From Pontederia crassipes (lineage: Eukaryota > Streptophyta > Magnoliopsida > Commelinales > Pontederiaceae): a stretch of 64,000 nt of DNA. A program made the position numbers and the translations under genes. The notes beneath the pieces are model-generated. The model was not told where the DNA came from. It was given only the letters and a program-made list of their open reading frames with translations, and did no database searches. Shown here in pieces: positions 35,131 to 46,923 of the stretch. Position 1 is the stretch's first letter; each line of letters opens with the position of its first letter. The stretch covers positions 44,109,909-44,173,908 of the forward strand of contig CM060184.1 of assembly GCA_030549335.1 (NCBI GenBank). Reading direction: 5' to 3'.

Positions 35131-35800
35131 ACTGAGGAAACTCGTAATCTCGGAGACATTCTTCTATTGGGTTCAGTTGGACACCGCTTCAACCTTCGCA
35201 GGATCCCCTGCAACTCCATCTTTAAAGATGATATGTCCGAGGAACATGATCTGCTCTAACCAAAAATTAGCATTTTGAAAACTTTGCATATAGTTTTTTT
35301 GCTCACAATGTTTCCAGTACTATCCCCAAATGCTCTCTATGTTGTTCCATGCTCGACGAATAGACGAGGATATCGTCAACGAAGACAATTACGAACTTAT
35401 CCAGGTGTTCGTAAAAAATTTGATTCATGAGGTCCATGAATGCTGCCGGGGCATTCGTCAACCCAAATGGCATCACCATGAACTCATAATATCCATATCT
35501 TGATCGGAAAGCCATCTTTGGGATGTCTTCTTCTGCCACCCTTAACTGATGGTATCCACTCCTCAGATCGATCTTTGAGAACACCCTTGCCTTGGACAGT
35601 TGATCAAATAGGTCATCGATACGAGGTAGTGGATACTTATTTTTTATTGTGACTTTGTTCAACATCCTGTAGTCGATACAAAGTCTCAATGATTCGTCCT
35701 TCTTTTTGACAAAAAGGATTAGTGCACCCCACGATGAGACACTAGGTCTGATGAAACCTTTGTCCAGTAGCTCTTGAATCTGGTTCTTCAATTCCTTCAT
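35131..35800 (-). pseudogene. Family A gypsy reverse transcriptase (broken)
   Basis: The frame from 35800 to 35303 encodes [58 protein letters not shown] and the catalytic FVDD box in [13 protein letters not shown] stop at 35302 and a frameshift then break the thumb region, which resumes in the 35130-34471 frame. Another stop-rich stretch (about 35801-36079) separates it from the protease. Confidence 0.92.
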
Positions 35801-36079
35801 CTCTCTGGAGCCATGCGGTACGGGGCTTTAGAAATTGATGCAGTTCCGATGCTAATTCAATGTGAAAGTCTATCTCCCTTCTGGGCGGTAGACCACTAAC
35901 ATCCTCAAGGAATACATCACTTCTATTTTGATTATACTGGCTAAGTAATCTCTACATCCTTTCTGAAGTAATTTATGTGCCTTTATGGCAGAGACTACAA
36001 TCCTTGGTTCTTTCTGTGCAATACCCCTGACTATGACTTTATCTGTACTCGGTGTGCCTATGATTACTTTCTTTTGCTC

Positions 36080-36442
36080 TCACAATATTGAAACATCATG
36101 TGAGGTTAGCCAATCCATGCCCAATATTATATCATAATCTTTCATGGGGATAATGATAAGATTGATAGGATAATTCTTTTTCTCTATCCCTATGGGTACA
36201 TTGGGAAGATACTTTGTTGTAAATAAGGTGCCCTGTGGGGTTAAGATGTTCATCTTATGCTCTAAGTTCATGGCAGCTAACCCTAAGGTTTTGGCACATT
36301 CTTCAGATATAAAAGAATGGGAGGCACCGGAATCAAACAGTACTTTAGTAGGTAAATCAGCTACGAATAGCGTACCTCGAATGACGTCAGCGTTATTTTG
36401 CAGTGCATCCTCTTTCAGATTGAAGAGTCTTCCTTGTACCAA
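36080..36442 (-). pseudogene. Family A gypsy aspartic protease
   Basis: The catalytic motif is intact in KVLFDSGASHSFI. It is followed by the second conserved block YDIILGMDWLTSHD at the end of the 120-codon open segment. A stop just upstream (36443) separates it from the gag zinc knuckles CNTCGRTHAGEC and CYYCGGMGHIAVRC at about 36540-36465. The protease matures Gag-Pol. Confidence 0.9.
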
Positions 36443-36443
36443 C

Positions 36444-37600
36444 TGTTATTGTCCGTGTCTCGGACATCTCACTGCTATATGACCCATTCCGCCGCAGTAG
36501 TAACAGGCTCCTAACTTCATTCGGCATTCCCCAGCATGGGTCCTGCCACAGGTGTTGCATAAAACCCGCTCACCTTGTGCGGGTGGTGCTTGATGGGCTC
36601 TAGGAGGCTGTTGCCTCTGCTGCTGGGCTGGGCGCCTCTGCGCCTGCTGAGGGGGTCACTGTTGTTGCTGTTGTTGTGGCTGTTGTTGCGGTGGGGAAGG
36701 AGCTTGTTGTGGTGGACGGTATGACTACTGCTGTTGTTGAGGGCGGTGGTTCTGTTGAGGCACTATATATGGGTGGTACCGGTTATCCCGTCGTTAGTGT
36801 TGCCGGTCATTCCCACGAAACTATTGCTGCTGCTGGGAACTCTGTCCCACATTCTATGGGGCCCTCTGAGCTTTCTGCAGATTCTGATGGTCCTTCTCTA
36901 TCAGAGTAGCCAAAATGATGGCGTCCTCTAAGGTCTTGCAGTTCTCAGATCTTGTATGAGGCCTCAGGACAGGATTCAACCCGTCCACAAAATGCTTGGT
37001 TACATCCAATTCGTCCATGGTTAACTTGGAATACTTCTTCAACTGACGAACTTCGTCATATATTGCTGTACCGTCATGGTCCCTTGTACCAAGTCCAAGA
37101 ACTCCTTTTGCTTCAGATCCCTTTGAAACATAGGGAAATATCGCGTCTCAAATGCCTGACGGAAATCCTCCCATGCAACAATCCTCACATCAGGGAAACT
37201 GGTAGCCTTTCTCGCCTTCAACCATTCCTTGTCATCCTTTTGGAGGGTGTCCCTAGCGAAAATGACCTTCTTGTTCTCAGGCATATCGAGGATGTAGAAC
37301 TTATCCTCGAGGGCCTCTATCCATTGCTCCGCTATTACTAGGCCTCCTTCTCCGTTGAACATTGGAGGTTTTGACCTCCAGATATCTTGTAACGTGCAGA
37401 CGGAAGGGACTTGACGTCCTTGCTGGGCCGGTGGCTCTGGTGGAGGAGGAGAAGGTGGAGGTGGAGGTGGGTACGGTGTAGGTGGAGAACATATGGGTTC
37501 TCCCCTTTAATGTCATTCTCCGCCTCACTGGTGTAGGCATACTCTCTTCTTTGATAGGATATCTATAAAAAGAACCATAATAGTACTTTGAGAGAGGCAC
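36444..37600 (-). pseudogene. Family A gypsy gag (broken)
   Basis: The minus strand encodes a gag with a Pro-rich start near 37500 (interrupted by a frameshift), then WRSKPPMFNGEGG, AEQWIEALEDKF and DFRQAFETRYFP (37362-37039). After another frameshift come DELDVTKHFVDGLNP (37042-36854), a Gln-rich region and two zinc knuckles near 36540-36465. Gag forms the virus-like particle and the CCHC knuckles bind RNA. At least two frameshifts and several stops. Confidence 0.85.
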
Positions 37601-37771
37601 ATAAAAAACAATTCAAGGATTCTTGATCTAAATAAAAAACTTAGATCACAACTGAAGCCAAAATACTCAATATTCATTAAAGCAAATATTCTTCTCTTGA
37701 TAAGGTTCGAAAAAAAACATAAACATATGTCTGAGGCGCACTAAGGCCTTCACACTGAGATACATCAAACA

Positions 37772-38200
37772 CTAATTACTACGTCTAGAGGGCTCCCCAG
37801 GGGGATTGGAGCACTCATCATCACCGTGTGGCTCCTGATAACAGAGGCCACAGTACTCCTCGGGATCTGTCTGGCTGATAGGGCTCGCGTCTCTGAACTG
37901 TAATTCCCATGGTGGTGCAGGGTCTTCCTCTTCTTCATCAGAGGATATGTAAATCAGATTGTTTATATGTCTTCCCTCCATCTTCCAGTTTCCCCTTGGG
38001 GTTACTTCTTCCCATGTCCCAATGGGTGAGGAGGATAAATCAGGATCGTTACTTCCAACGCTCTCCAAATCCGAATCTGAATGCGTCGGTCTCTCTGGAG
38101 TAGGCTGTGGAGGGATTGGGGGATCTAGTGAGCGTCTATTAATCCCAATTATATGACCTCCCCTACGTAAAATCTTGGAGATCATCCGACGTGGAGGCAT
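37772..38200 (-). CDS. Extra 142-codon ORF between PBS and gag, with CCHC knuckle
   Basis: An open frame starts 190 nt after the primer binding site and ends about 170 nt before the first gag ATG. The protein begins MPPRRMISKILRRGGH (basic), has a Pro/Ser/Asp middle, an acidic SSDEEEEDPAPP patch, and near the C-terminus CGLCYQEPHGDDEC, a perfect C-x2-C-x4-H-x4-C spacing. In the related element at 50170-58927 gag itself starts at this distance from the PBS and no such ORF exists. It could be a displaced gag N-terminus joined by splicing (a possible acceptor TTTTTATAG lies near 37564), or an added ORF. Function unknown. Confidence 0.5.
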   Translation of the reverse strand: MPPRRMISKILRRGGHIIGINRRSLDPPIPPQPTPERPTHSDSDLESVGSNDPDLSSSPIGTWEEVTPRGNWKMEGRHINNLIYISSDEEEEDPAPPWELQFRDASPISQTDPEEYCGLCYQEPHGDDECSNPPGEPSRRSN

Positions 38201-38393
38201 CTATAACACAATAAACCCAATAATATAAGTATGATTCTCATAGGAATGTACTTATTACTTACTTGAGGAGTGGAGCCGCAGATACTTGAGAAGCTTGCAC
38301 ATGACTTTACCGTGAGCTGTGTACAGTACGAACAATGAATACCATGCATGAACATCTACTATACTATGATCAATGAAGGAGCCAAGAGCTTAG

Positions 38394-38405
38394 GCTCTGA
38401 TACCA
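38394..38405 (-). other. Primer binding site, initiator tRNA-Met
   Basis: On the minus strand TGGTATCAGAGC lies 3 nt after the end of the 5' LTR, complementary to the 3' end of initiator tRNA-Met. This fixes the direction of the element. Confidence 0.92.
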
Positions 38406-38408
38406 AAC

Positions 38409-39745
38409 TGTAACGCCCCCGAAATCGCACCTCCCGTTACGTAGGCGATCAGTTTGACCCCGGGAGTGCTACACTGCCTATTACTCTATTGACCTTGATT
38501 ATTCAACAAAATTACTTATGTGGCACTGATAAAATAATAATAAACATAATAAAGGATTTTAAATGCGGAAGAGTAGTCGAAATGCCATGATGAATGACTA
38601 ACATGCGGAAATTCATAATGTCTCGTATGATAGAAAAATATATATGCGGAAGTCTATGATGGTTCATATTATAGAAGATATGCGGAAATATAATAAAACT
38701 TGTCTGAAGTTCTATGAGCGGAAGTAAAACATGATGTCTCTGAACATAATAGGATTTAAACATAAATGCGATAGAAAAGCTCGGAGTAGACAGATCAGTT
38801 ATGTGCAGCATTCTCTAAACTCTGCGCCCTCCATCATCTCCTCAGTTTGCATTCTCACCTGCAAAATCGCAATGCAGGGGAATAGAATATCCATGAGCAA
38901 ATATGCCCAGTACAATTGCTATAGACGGTAAAATAAGGATGGATGAAAGCAATATATAAGTCTTTATTCAAGTCAGTACTCCGTTCTTTATTATAATAAT
39001 ACTTTATCTTTGCTTTACTTTGACTTTGCTTTACGATGTCTCTGCTATGTTGTGCTATACTTTACTTTACATTATCTCTGCCTTGCTTTACAATACTTTG
39101 CTTTACTGTGAGTTGCACTACGTCTTTTACATTGCTATAATATCCTTAGAGTTTGTTGTCCTATGCAAGCTCGACTTTATTAGGTTGGGAAGCCAGAGGT
39201 TCCTCTCTGATTCTCTGATGTCAGTAAGCCCATAAGGAAAGAGGTGGGTGTTACTACCTCACTCAGTTCGGAAGGTAGGGAGAAGAATTCCTACAATTCA
39301 GGAACAGTGGTCGGTTATGAGACCCGTAGATTCACTGTCTCCTCAGCTAGCTACCTGTCCCTCTGGCATAATACTTTAATCTTTAAGGGAAGGGGTATGT
39401 CCTTTAGCATCACCCTTCATTCGAGATACAGGTGGGAGAAAATCTGAAATCTCAGGAATAGTGGTCATTTAAGATAGTAGCGTCGTTGTCCCTTCAGCTA
39501 ACTACATATCCCTTCTCTGCTTTAATCTCTGATATTTGCTTTAACTTTGGGGGCGGCACATAGCAATCTCATGTCTTTTTCTTTGCTTTGTTTATCTTTA
39601 ATCATTGTGAATTTATGATTTAGGATCCAACGGGACGTTGGTCTTTGTATAGTAGAACTCAACCAGTGTAGGCGAACTGGTCAGAGTGTCCGTTATGTTT
39701 GGGGTAAATTCGTCCAATTGGACCAATTGGGTCTCTGTTAGAATC
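38409..39745 (-). repeat. Truncated 5' LTR of family A element
   Basis: It matches 30774-32094 closely over its full length, then stops at 39745, exactly where the partner LTR enters the CGGTCGACCG array. The LTR start, promoter block and palindrome array are absent, so transcription from this end is unlikely. Confidence 0.88.
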
Positions 39746-40213
39746 TCAGGACCAATTGGATCATCAATGGACCGCCTACTATGTGACAATCCGTCTATGT
39801 GTTCCATCGACGGTGAAGCAATTGTCACCATTAAAAAATAGTTAAACAATTGCATCCATTTAAATTTATTAAATACACAAAAAATAACTTGGATTGGCAT
39901 GTTGATCGTCATCATGTGACCGAGATGCTCCACCAATGGACCGCCTACTATGTGACTTCTAGCTATGTGCCCTGTCAGTGATGGAGCAACTATCACCATA
40001 TAAAATTAAACTAATTAGTACTAATTAGTCTAATATAAATAAGCTACACAATAAATCTATCACATAGTGGATCTATCACATGGTGATCGACTTGCATCAC
40101 TCATAGGGAGTGAGCCTAGAAGAGCGGTCCACACCTAAAGCTCAACGTCATGTAACTATGCCTGAAAAAATTATCGACCACATGTTATCTTTAATATTTA
40201 TAAATTTAGATAC
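39746..40213. repeat. Unassigned segment with a duplicated 75-bp unit
   Basis: Two direct copies of a unit containing AATGGACCGCCTACTATGTG and ending ...AAGCAATTGTCACC or ...AGCAACTATCACC lie at about 39759-39834 and 39929-40004. No gene. It separates the truncated LTR from the CACTA remnant. Confidence 0.6.
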
Positions 40214-41470
40214 TTAATGTAATTCATCAAATTTAAATGCATTTAGATACAAGTAAACATCTAAACTTTTGGTTGGCGATCGAGGACTTGGGATCATACA
40301 AGTGAGCAATATGTTCTCTTGTTTCATACACATGCTTAGAGGCAAATTATAAAATGTGACGAAAAACTGGCAAACATGAATAAGTAGTGCATGATGAGCC
40401 AAATGGGTCTAATCCGTCGGTACAAAGTATCAATCTAATATTGTGTGATACTGCTAAAAAAGTTGGATGAAGTGCATCAAATAGTTTCCATGCCTCGGCA
40501 TTTGAAGGATGTGTAATGGAACTCAGATCATCACGTGCCCCTTCTTCGTACCACCTCATGAATGATGCAGTTTTCTTAGAAAGAAATAATTATTGTAACC
40601 TTGGAACTATGGAAAAGTATCTGGACACTGCATTTGCCACATTATTTTTTGAAATTTGAGAATTCTTTCTCGATTTATATCTGGCTCGACACAAATAGAA
40701 CAACTGATAAGTGAGTTAGTTTCCTTGTAACACAACATACAATGGTTGTGATATGCATCAATCTTCTAATATTTCAAACCTAAATCTCTCATCAATCTTT
40801 TGCACTTGTAGAAATTTCCTGACAATTTTTCTGATGATGAAAGCATACTTTTGATAATGACAATCATCTGGTCAAAATAACTTTCGCTCATATTAAATTC
40901 TGATTTTAAATTTATTTGTTGTGCCACAATAGAAAGTGTACTTTGCTTCATGCATCCATCCCATAAAGATTCGTCGACTTCTTTGAGAAGGTTATAAAAC
41001 TTAGAAGTTGAAGGTTTCGGATCTTCTTCATAAATGTTTTACCAACATTTTCTACTTCCATTGCATCTCGCTTCATGTCCCTGTACGAATTGCTCGACTC
41101 ACCCACATTGATATCTATGTTAACATCGATTGATGTATCTTTATTCCATCTTTCTTCACTGTCAAAGAACCAATTTGTATATTTTAGTAAGATATTGTAA
41201 TATAAATTCTTCTCCACATCATATCTTAGTTTCCACTAATATCATTTTCATTTCCGACATAGACATAAGATTTCGCCACACGAAGAAATAACACCTTCAT
41301 TTCCATATGCCACCTTAATAAACTCATCAACATCATCCTTATATTCTTCTGTTATAATTCGACATTTATTCTTCCAACGATGAATCCAACTACGATTTGG
41401 CTTTGTCATTTCTATAATGGACATCATTAAGGCATATGCCAATAAATTCTTATTGAACAATAAATTATCA
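40214..41470 (-). pseudogene. CACTA TNP2-type transposase, N-terminal half (broken)
   Basis: The minus-strand pieces run in the order of plant En/Spm TNPD/TNP2 proteins. 40951-40766 has TLSIVAQQINLKSEFNMSESYFDQ...FYKCKRLMRDLGLKY. 40559-40347 has MRWYEEGARDD, HPSNAEAWKLFDALHP, RLILCTDGLDPFG and YSCLPV. 40402-40214 has FYNLPLSMCMKQENILLTCMIPSPRSPTKSLDVYL. ORFs at 41460-40948 are probably the upstream exons or linker. Each junction needs a frameshift or lost exon. The C-terminal catalytic half is missing beyond 40214. This element is distinct from the CACTA at 16544-19904, which has only a TNPA-type gene. Confidence 0.88.
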
Positions 41471-43207
41471 TATTCTACTATATTTTTTTCAATATTATCA
41501 TTTTATTTTCCAAGAATGTTGATCCACGTTCTTGTTAACTAAAATGACAACATGACCAAAGAGACCAAAATTTTATAACAAAATTGATTATATTTGGCTT
41601 CAAGTTAAATCTGATCGAATATAGATTTGAGGCATAATTAAGAACAATGTAGTTACCTTGTTCATCTATTTTTCAAGTCACTATGTTCATCTAGTTGGAG
41701 GCATAATTAAGAAACAATATAATTTGTTTGTTCATCTATTTTTTCAAGTCATGATGTTCAGCTAGTTGGAAGCTTAATTAAGAACAATATACTTGGAGGC
41801 ATAATTAAGAACAAATTTATTCATATATTTTATAAGTCACGATGTTCATTTAGATTGAGGAACAATTAAGAACATGATCAAACTAAATTCTTTTTCACTA
41901 TGTTTCAAGTTAAATATATTGTTCTTTTCAAGTCAACAAATATCAAGCACAATCAACTACAATAAGTTATGTTCATCATTTGGACATTGTTCAGGTACCA
42001 AAGTCAATATTTTTTTTTTGTGCGAACAAATAGGGACATAGTGTAAATGCCAGCGCATTGAGAAATCGGAGCGGCAATGTCAGTAGCGTGTGTAGGATTT
42101 TGGAGACCGCGGCAACGGCGGCGTCCGGGTACGATGTTGTAGGATGGCAGCAATGGAGTCGGAGGAGGGCGGCGTCGTGTCGGAGGAGGATCGGAGATGG
42201 GCGGCGGTGGAGGGTGGTTTGGGTGGAGGAGGAGGGGGGCATCGAGTTGGAGGAGGATGGGAAGCGAGCTGTGGTGGCGGCATCGGAGGGCGGTTCAGGC
42301 GTTAGAGAAGGGTAGTGTCAGGTCAGAGGAGGATCAGAAGGCAGGTGGTGGTGGCGGTGTCCGAGGTTGTAGGCGGTTGCAGGCGTCGGCATCAACACAA
42401 TTCCAGTCATTGTTGAAGGCATCAGTTCAATTGTGAATCAAGCATTAACATCAAAAACCATTTTTGAAAAAAAACTAAGACGAACCGGTTCGACCTGGGC
42501 AAAATTAGGTTGAAATGAAACATCGGTTGAAACCTTTTTTTTTCAAATCAATAAAAAATTGTTATATGAAAAGAAATTATAAAATAAGGAAGGTATAATA
42601 ATGAAATAAACGTGGGAAAATAGAAAGTATAAGATATTAGGAAGTAGAGTAAATTATGAAGTGTGAATTAGGAAAGGAAATTGATTATAAGGAAATTAGT
42701 TTGAAATTTGTGAGGGAAAAATATAGGTGAAAGAATAGAAAGTATAAAAATTAGGAAAGTAACAATGAGGAGTTAAATTTTAAATTTATGAATAAAAAAG
42801 GAAAGAAAATAATATAAAGAAAAAATATTCACAAAATTCTAAAGAAAATATTTTAAAATAAGAAAAATATTTTGTAAAAATTATTGTAATAAGTATATGC
42901 TTAAAATTTTATGAAATAATGTTTAATCATGTTAAAATAATATCATTACATGATTATTTACTTATTTTATATTTGTATACTTTTATTTATACTATATTTT
43001 TTAAAAGAAATCTTTCTATGCTTTGAACCTCCAATGACTAACTTATTTATCAGCAAGTGTGTAATCTTTGTACTTCCATCTCCTCATTCTTGGAGATATG
43101 ATTTTTTGGCAACTTCTTCAATGAACAATGATGATATGTTTTACTTCCAAGTCTACAATTCATTTTATTTTCTGTATTGTTGGTTGAGTTTATGTTTGTT
43201 TGAAATA
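41471..43207. other. Upstream part of the TNP2 CACTA: repeats and GC-rich block
   Basis: AT-rich DNA with a tandem array (41629-41870), then a GC-rich, GGA/GGCGG-dominated block at 42050-42400 resembling the GC-rich 5' region of CACTA genes. Purine-rich AT DNA extends to about 42900. Overlapping ORFs at 41991-42436 on both strands come from composition. The outer CACTA terminus was not found. Confidence 0.45.
41629..41870. repeat. Four degenerate tandem units of about 70 bp
   Basis: Each unit begins GAGGCATAATTAAGAACAA and includes TTGTTCATCTATTTTTCAAGTCA.GATGTTCA.CTAGTTG. The third is short. Confidence 0.75.
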
Positions 43208-44782
43208 CACTACAAGAAATCTGCCAAAGCCATGTGTATTGGTGATGCAAAAAATGTGATGCTAATTCGACGCTAACAACATCAAGATAGCGATATCATT
43301 GGGTCAAAGAACAAGCGGCGCTAATTACCTCTCAGTAGCCACTAATTAGCGTCACATTTGCGTTACCTTGACTTGACACCAAAATTAGTGTCTTCTCGGC
43401 TCTAAGTCATCACTAATATCACGTGCGAGAAAAGGCAAATGTGTGGTAAATTAGGGCATTGCATTAGTATCGACTACTTGTGATGCTAAAGTGAGCTAAA
43501 ATAGCATCACAACATAGTCAACGCTATTGTGGCCTTGTCGCACGTGTTGGCTACCTGCGACGCTAAAAGTTTTGCGCCATTGTGAGGTTACTTAGTCGCT
43601 ATTTGTATTAGTTATTGATTATACATGATTGAGTATACATAAATACAAATACATACACGTATATATTTAAATAGAAATACATATATATACTTATATTGAT
43701 TTGTATTTAAGTAGGTAATGTTATTATCTATAGTATAGTTAATAAAAAAATTAAATATTAATTATAAATGTACTTCTATGTGTACATAAATACAAATACA
43801 CATATATGTACAAAGATACAAATATACATATATAATTACAAATGTATTCCTCGATGTATACAAACACAAATACGAATATATATATATAGATAGATACAAA
43901 TATACATACATATGTGTGTGTGTCTATATAAATAGAAGGCCATATTTTATTATAGTTTATATATATGTATATAGATATTCATATATGTACATATACATAT
44001 ATTGATATAATTAGGTAATCTAAACTTATATATACATTTGTTACTATAGTATAATGAATAAATTGATTAGAATATTAATTATAAATGTATTCCTAGATGT
44101 ACATAATAAAAATATACATACATGCATACATATATGTGTGTATATATAATTAGGTAATATAAACTTATATATACATTTGTTAATATAGATCATATATATG
44201 TATAAAATAGTTCATCTAAGCTGAATACCTACACACATATGTATGTACACGTATTTGAATATATAGTTTATATATGCAACATATATCATATCATATCTTA
44301 ATTATCTATAAATTAATCCACATATTTTAAAATTCATTATATATAAATTATATTTTAATCTCCTTAATTATAAAATTATGAGAATTGAATTAAAGAATAT
44401 AATTTTCTCCATAGAGTAAATAAAAAAAATTTAATGCGATGTCACTATAGCCATGAATTAACGTTACATCTTGGCGACATTAATTTAGAATCACTAAAAC
44501 ACCTTTTTAGCATCACCATTGTCTAGACGATACTTTGCATTGAACCTGATTCCTTTTAATTAATTTTTCAATTCCAACGTGGCATCTAATTAGCGGTGTG
44601 CCCCTAAATTCCTAACCCCTCTTTTCGTTTTAATGTTTTGTCACTCTCGCCTTCTACCATTGCCACTCTCCCCCTATGCCATTGCCACTTCGACGTCATC
44701 ACCACTCCGACGTCGTCTCTCCACCATTGCCATCATCGTTGCTCTGCGATCTTCGACACCACCGTCCTCTTTCCTGGTTAGT
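43208..44782 (+). mobile_element. Left end of a CACTA element with GACGCTAA subterminal repeats
   Basis: CACTACAAGAAATCTGCC at 43208 is a canonical CACTA terminus. The next 400 bp contain repeated GATGCTAA/GACGCTAA and TTAGCGTC/TTAGCATC motifs on both strands, and related motifs return near 44430-44540. AT-rich TATATA-type DNA fills 43620-44400. A GC-richer segment at 44630-44780 resembles a CACTA gene 5' region. The right end was not found; the LINE begins about 90 bp beyond, so this copy is broken. Confidence 0.6.

Positions 44783-44868
<86 letters not shown>
44783..44868. repeat. Compound microsatellite (TC)n(TATC)n
   Basis: About 13 TC units then about 15 TATC units. It produces Ser-Leu and Ile-Tyr-Leu-Ser repeat ORFs (44633-44968) that are not genes. 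Confidence 0.95.
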
Positions 44869-45280
44869 ACTCGCTCATTCTCATCTTCATCATGACATGT
44901 CATCCATATTAAATCTCATTAGATCATGCCACAGAAAGTTTCGTGTTATAGGAGATGTGCTTGCATAAATACAGGATAGAAAAAATGAGAAATCTTCAAG
45001 AGTAACAACAACATGCAAGGCCTGGCTGAAAGTTTGGAGCGATGTTACCTAGATATCGCTACCCGACCATGCAAGAATAATACCTCCCACAACACCGGCG
45101 TAGAAGATACCCTGCTAATTTTTTCGTAACCTACGTATAACAGATTCAGATTTTTCCAAAGTAGTATGAGTTTCTAGGAGTACCAAAATATCCTGTTGTG
45201 TATTCCTAATTAATTCACTGAGGTGGTCGCGGACTTTTCTTCTAGCGGCACCTCGGCAATTCCATTGTAGTAACTTCATG
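44869..45280 (-). pseudogene. LINE (L1-type) ORF2 endonuclease N-terminus (broken)
   Basis: The minus strand starts MKLLQWNCRGAARRKVRDHL near 45278, the first motif of APE-type LINE endonucleases (the Asn of WNCRG). DILVLLETHT with the catalytic Glu follows. After frame breaks come GGIILAWSGSD and FFLSCIYASTSPITRNFLWHDL. It ends abruptly at the TATC microsatellite, so RT is missing. ORF1 of the same element lies immediately upstream (45281-46811). Confidence 0.85.
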
Positions 45281-46811
45281 TGGGTGGTTGGACTGGGGTC
45301 GAGAGCACCGACTCCTGTACATCCAAGTCTTGCAAGGAAGAGTCACTATCATTAGTGTAAGATGTTTGTTTAAGATGTCTTACCTGATTGTGGCGCTTGG
45401 TGTTTTTCTTTGTTTCTGGGATGGAGGAGGAGGGGAGAAGCGCTACTTTTCCTTCCTGGTTCTTTTGCTCTCGACCACAGTATAGGGTGCCAAGTCTGGA
45501 TCACTATGCTCCTCTTCGGATGCCTCAGGAGATGACTCAACGAGGCCCGCCAACTCTAGTATTCGACTAGATACTTGCTTCACCATAGATACATGCGCCT
45601 GCGCCTCGCTAGGGTTTCCACTACACACAGAGAGAGAGGAAGAGACGAGTTGTGGGGAGGGGGAAAGGGTTTGCTTGGCAAAGAATTCTCCTGAAGGTAT
45701 ATCTGCCCACGTGAGGGGGAGCCACGTGGAGGGGAAGCATGTGTTAAGGAAGGGAAGCCATGTGCTTGCAAAATGGAGGTGTTAGAATCAGCCTTTGGCC
45801 CCCATGTCGACGATTAGGATCTAGGGTTTCCAGCATGTCTCTCGAATGCCCCACGACCGGTTTAGTGAATTGGACCATGCCATTCCAGTCGAGTACCCCG
45901 TGGCCCAAATGAGGTGGAGGTGGCTCCATACGACGCCGCCATGGTAGAAAAGATCTCATCCAGTTGCCATAGAGAGGGGTTCCGACAAGGGAGGAGCTCC
46001 ATCATCGCCGTCCAGCTTCCTCTCCGAGCAACTGGACATGACATGTCCAACCCGCCCACAGGAGAAACAAAAAAGGAGAATGTTGTCATAGAGGACCCGC
46101 TGGAAATGTCATGACCCGTCTGGCAAACGAATCTAGATGCCTTGTTTTACAAGATCGGCCAAATCCATATCCAAATAGACTCATATTTGATTCTTTCACC
46201 CTGAATGGTGATGTCGATCTTTCCTGCAATATGGAGAATAGATGATCTGTTAGATAGCTCAAAAGGAAGACCCAAGAGTTTGATCCAGATCGACAACATC
46301 GTGAGATTTTTGTCTTAGAGTCGGAAGAAGGGTTTGGAGAGGGAGACGTGCAAGATGTTGTCGTTGAGGATCCATGGTCCCCTCGTTAGGACTCACTCCA
46401 GATCTGCAAAATGAAACAAGAAGGAGGAGTTTGTGAGCTTAGTAAGTTTGAGAGAAGCTTTTAATGACCATAGTTTTTGTAGATCCTCACGCAGTTGTTC
46501 CAGCGAAACTGCGGCATTGATGAAATGACCTAGCAGGGAGATTCAAGGGACGCAAAACGCTCAGAAACTTCCTCCTGTGGGATGACTACTTCCTCTTCGA
46601 TGGAGTCTTGCAGTCATTTCAAGTGAGCTTTGGACAGACGAGGAAAAAGATTGTTTGTGACGCCACTCAATTTGGCGGTTAGTGCAGTGAGATAACTAGC
46701 ATTGGAAGATTGTGGAGGGGGATGGGGGGCCGCTCCAAGGATGGAGGAAGAGGATTGGGCAGGAGGAAGAGGAGGGAATTGGGGGGGGGGCATTTTTTCA
46801 CACGTGACCAA
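45281..46811 (-). pseudogene. LINE ORF1 (DUF4283-type, CCHC) remnant
   Basis: The minus-strand frame opens near 46811 with a Pro-rich start and SYLTALTAKLSGVTNN. Later pieces include LTMLSIWIKLLGLPFEL (the DUF4283 'vWvRlpgLP' block, about 46300-46210) and the zinc knuckle CFSCGRVGHVMSSC near 46065-46020. The tail runs to 45290. Stops and frameshifts are numerous. Such proteins bind the LINE RNA. An ATG for ORF2 follows closely, as in plant L1 elements. Confidence 0.75.
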
Positions 46812-46923
46812 CTAATTTAATATGCAGATAAACTCTATGAATTTACATGGACACTCTAATTTGACAGTCTTGGTTAATAGTACTTACAGGTTATAATGTT
46901 TAGTAGTCTTCATTGAGAATTAT

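Larger units (their letters stand above)
30774..39745 (-). mobile_element. Gypsy (chromovirus) family A element, 5' LTR truncated
   Basis: A minus-strand LTR retrotransposon. It has a 3' LTR at 30774-32996, degenerate gag-pol at 37600-33051, a leader with an extra ORF at 38200-37772, an initiator tRNA-Met PBS at 38394-38405, and a 5' LTR at 38409-39745 lacking its first ~900 bp. LTR ends are TGTGACG...CGTTACA as in the solo LTR at 3515-5854. The overlapping parts of the two LTRs differ by only a few percent by eye. The left flank at 30769-30773 is TATTT; the right TSD is lost with the truncation. It sits in intron 5 of the polyamine oxidase gene. Confidence 0.9.

Noticed and set aside
39746..41470. 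Search for polyamine oxidase exons 6 onward past the retrotransposon
   Set aside because: The right flank is repeat sequence and CACTA transposase. No PAO C-terminal motifs were seen on either strand to the window end.
44633..44968. ORFs with Ser-Leu and Ile-Tyr-Leu-Ser repeats
   Set aside because: Translation of the TC/TATC microsatellite.
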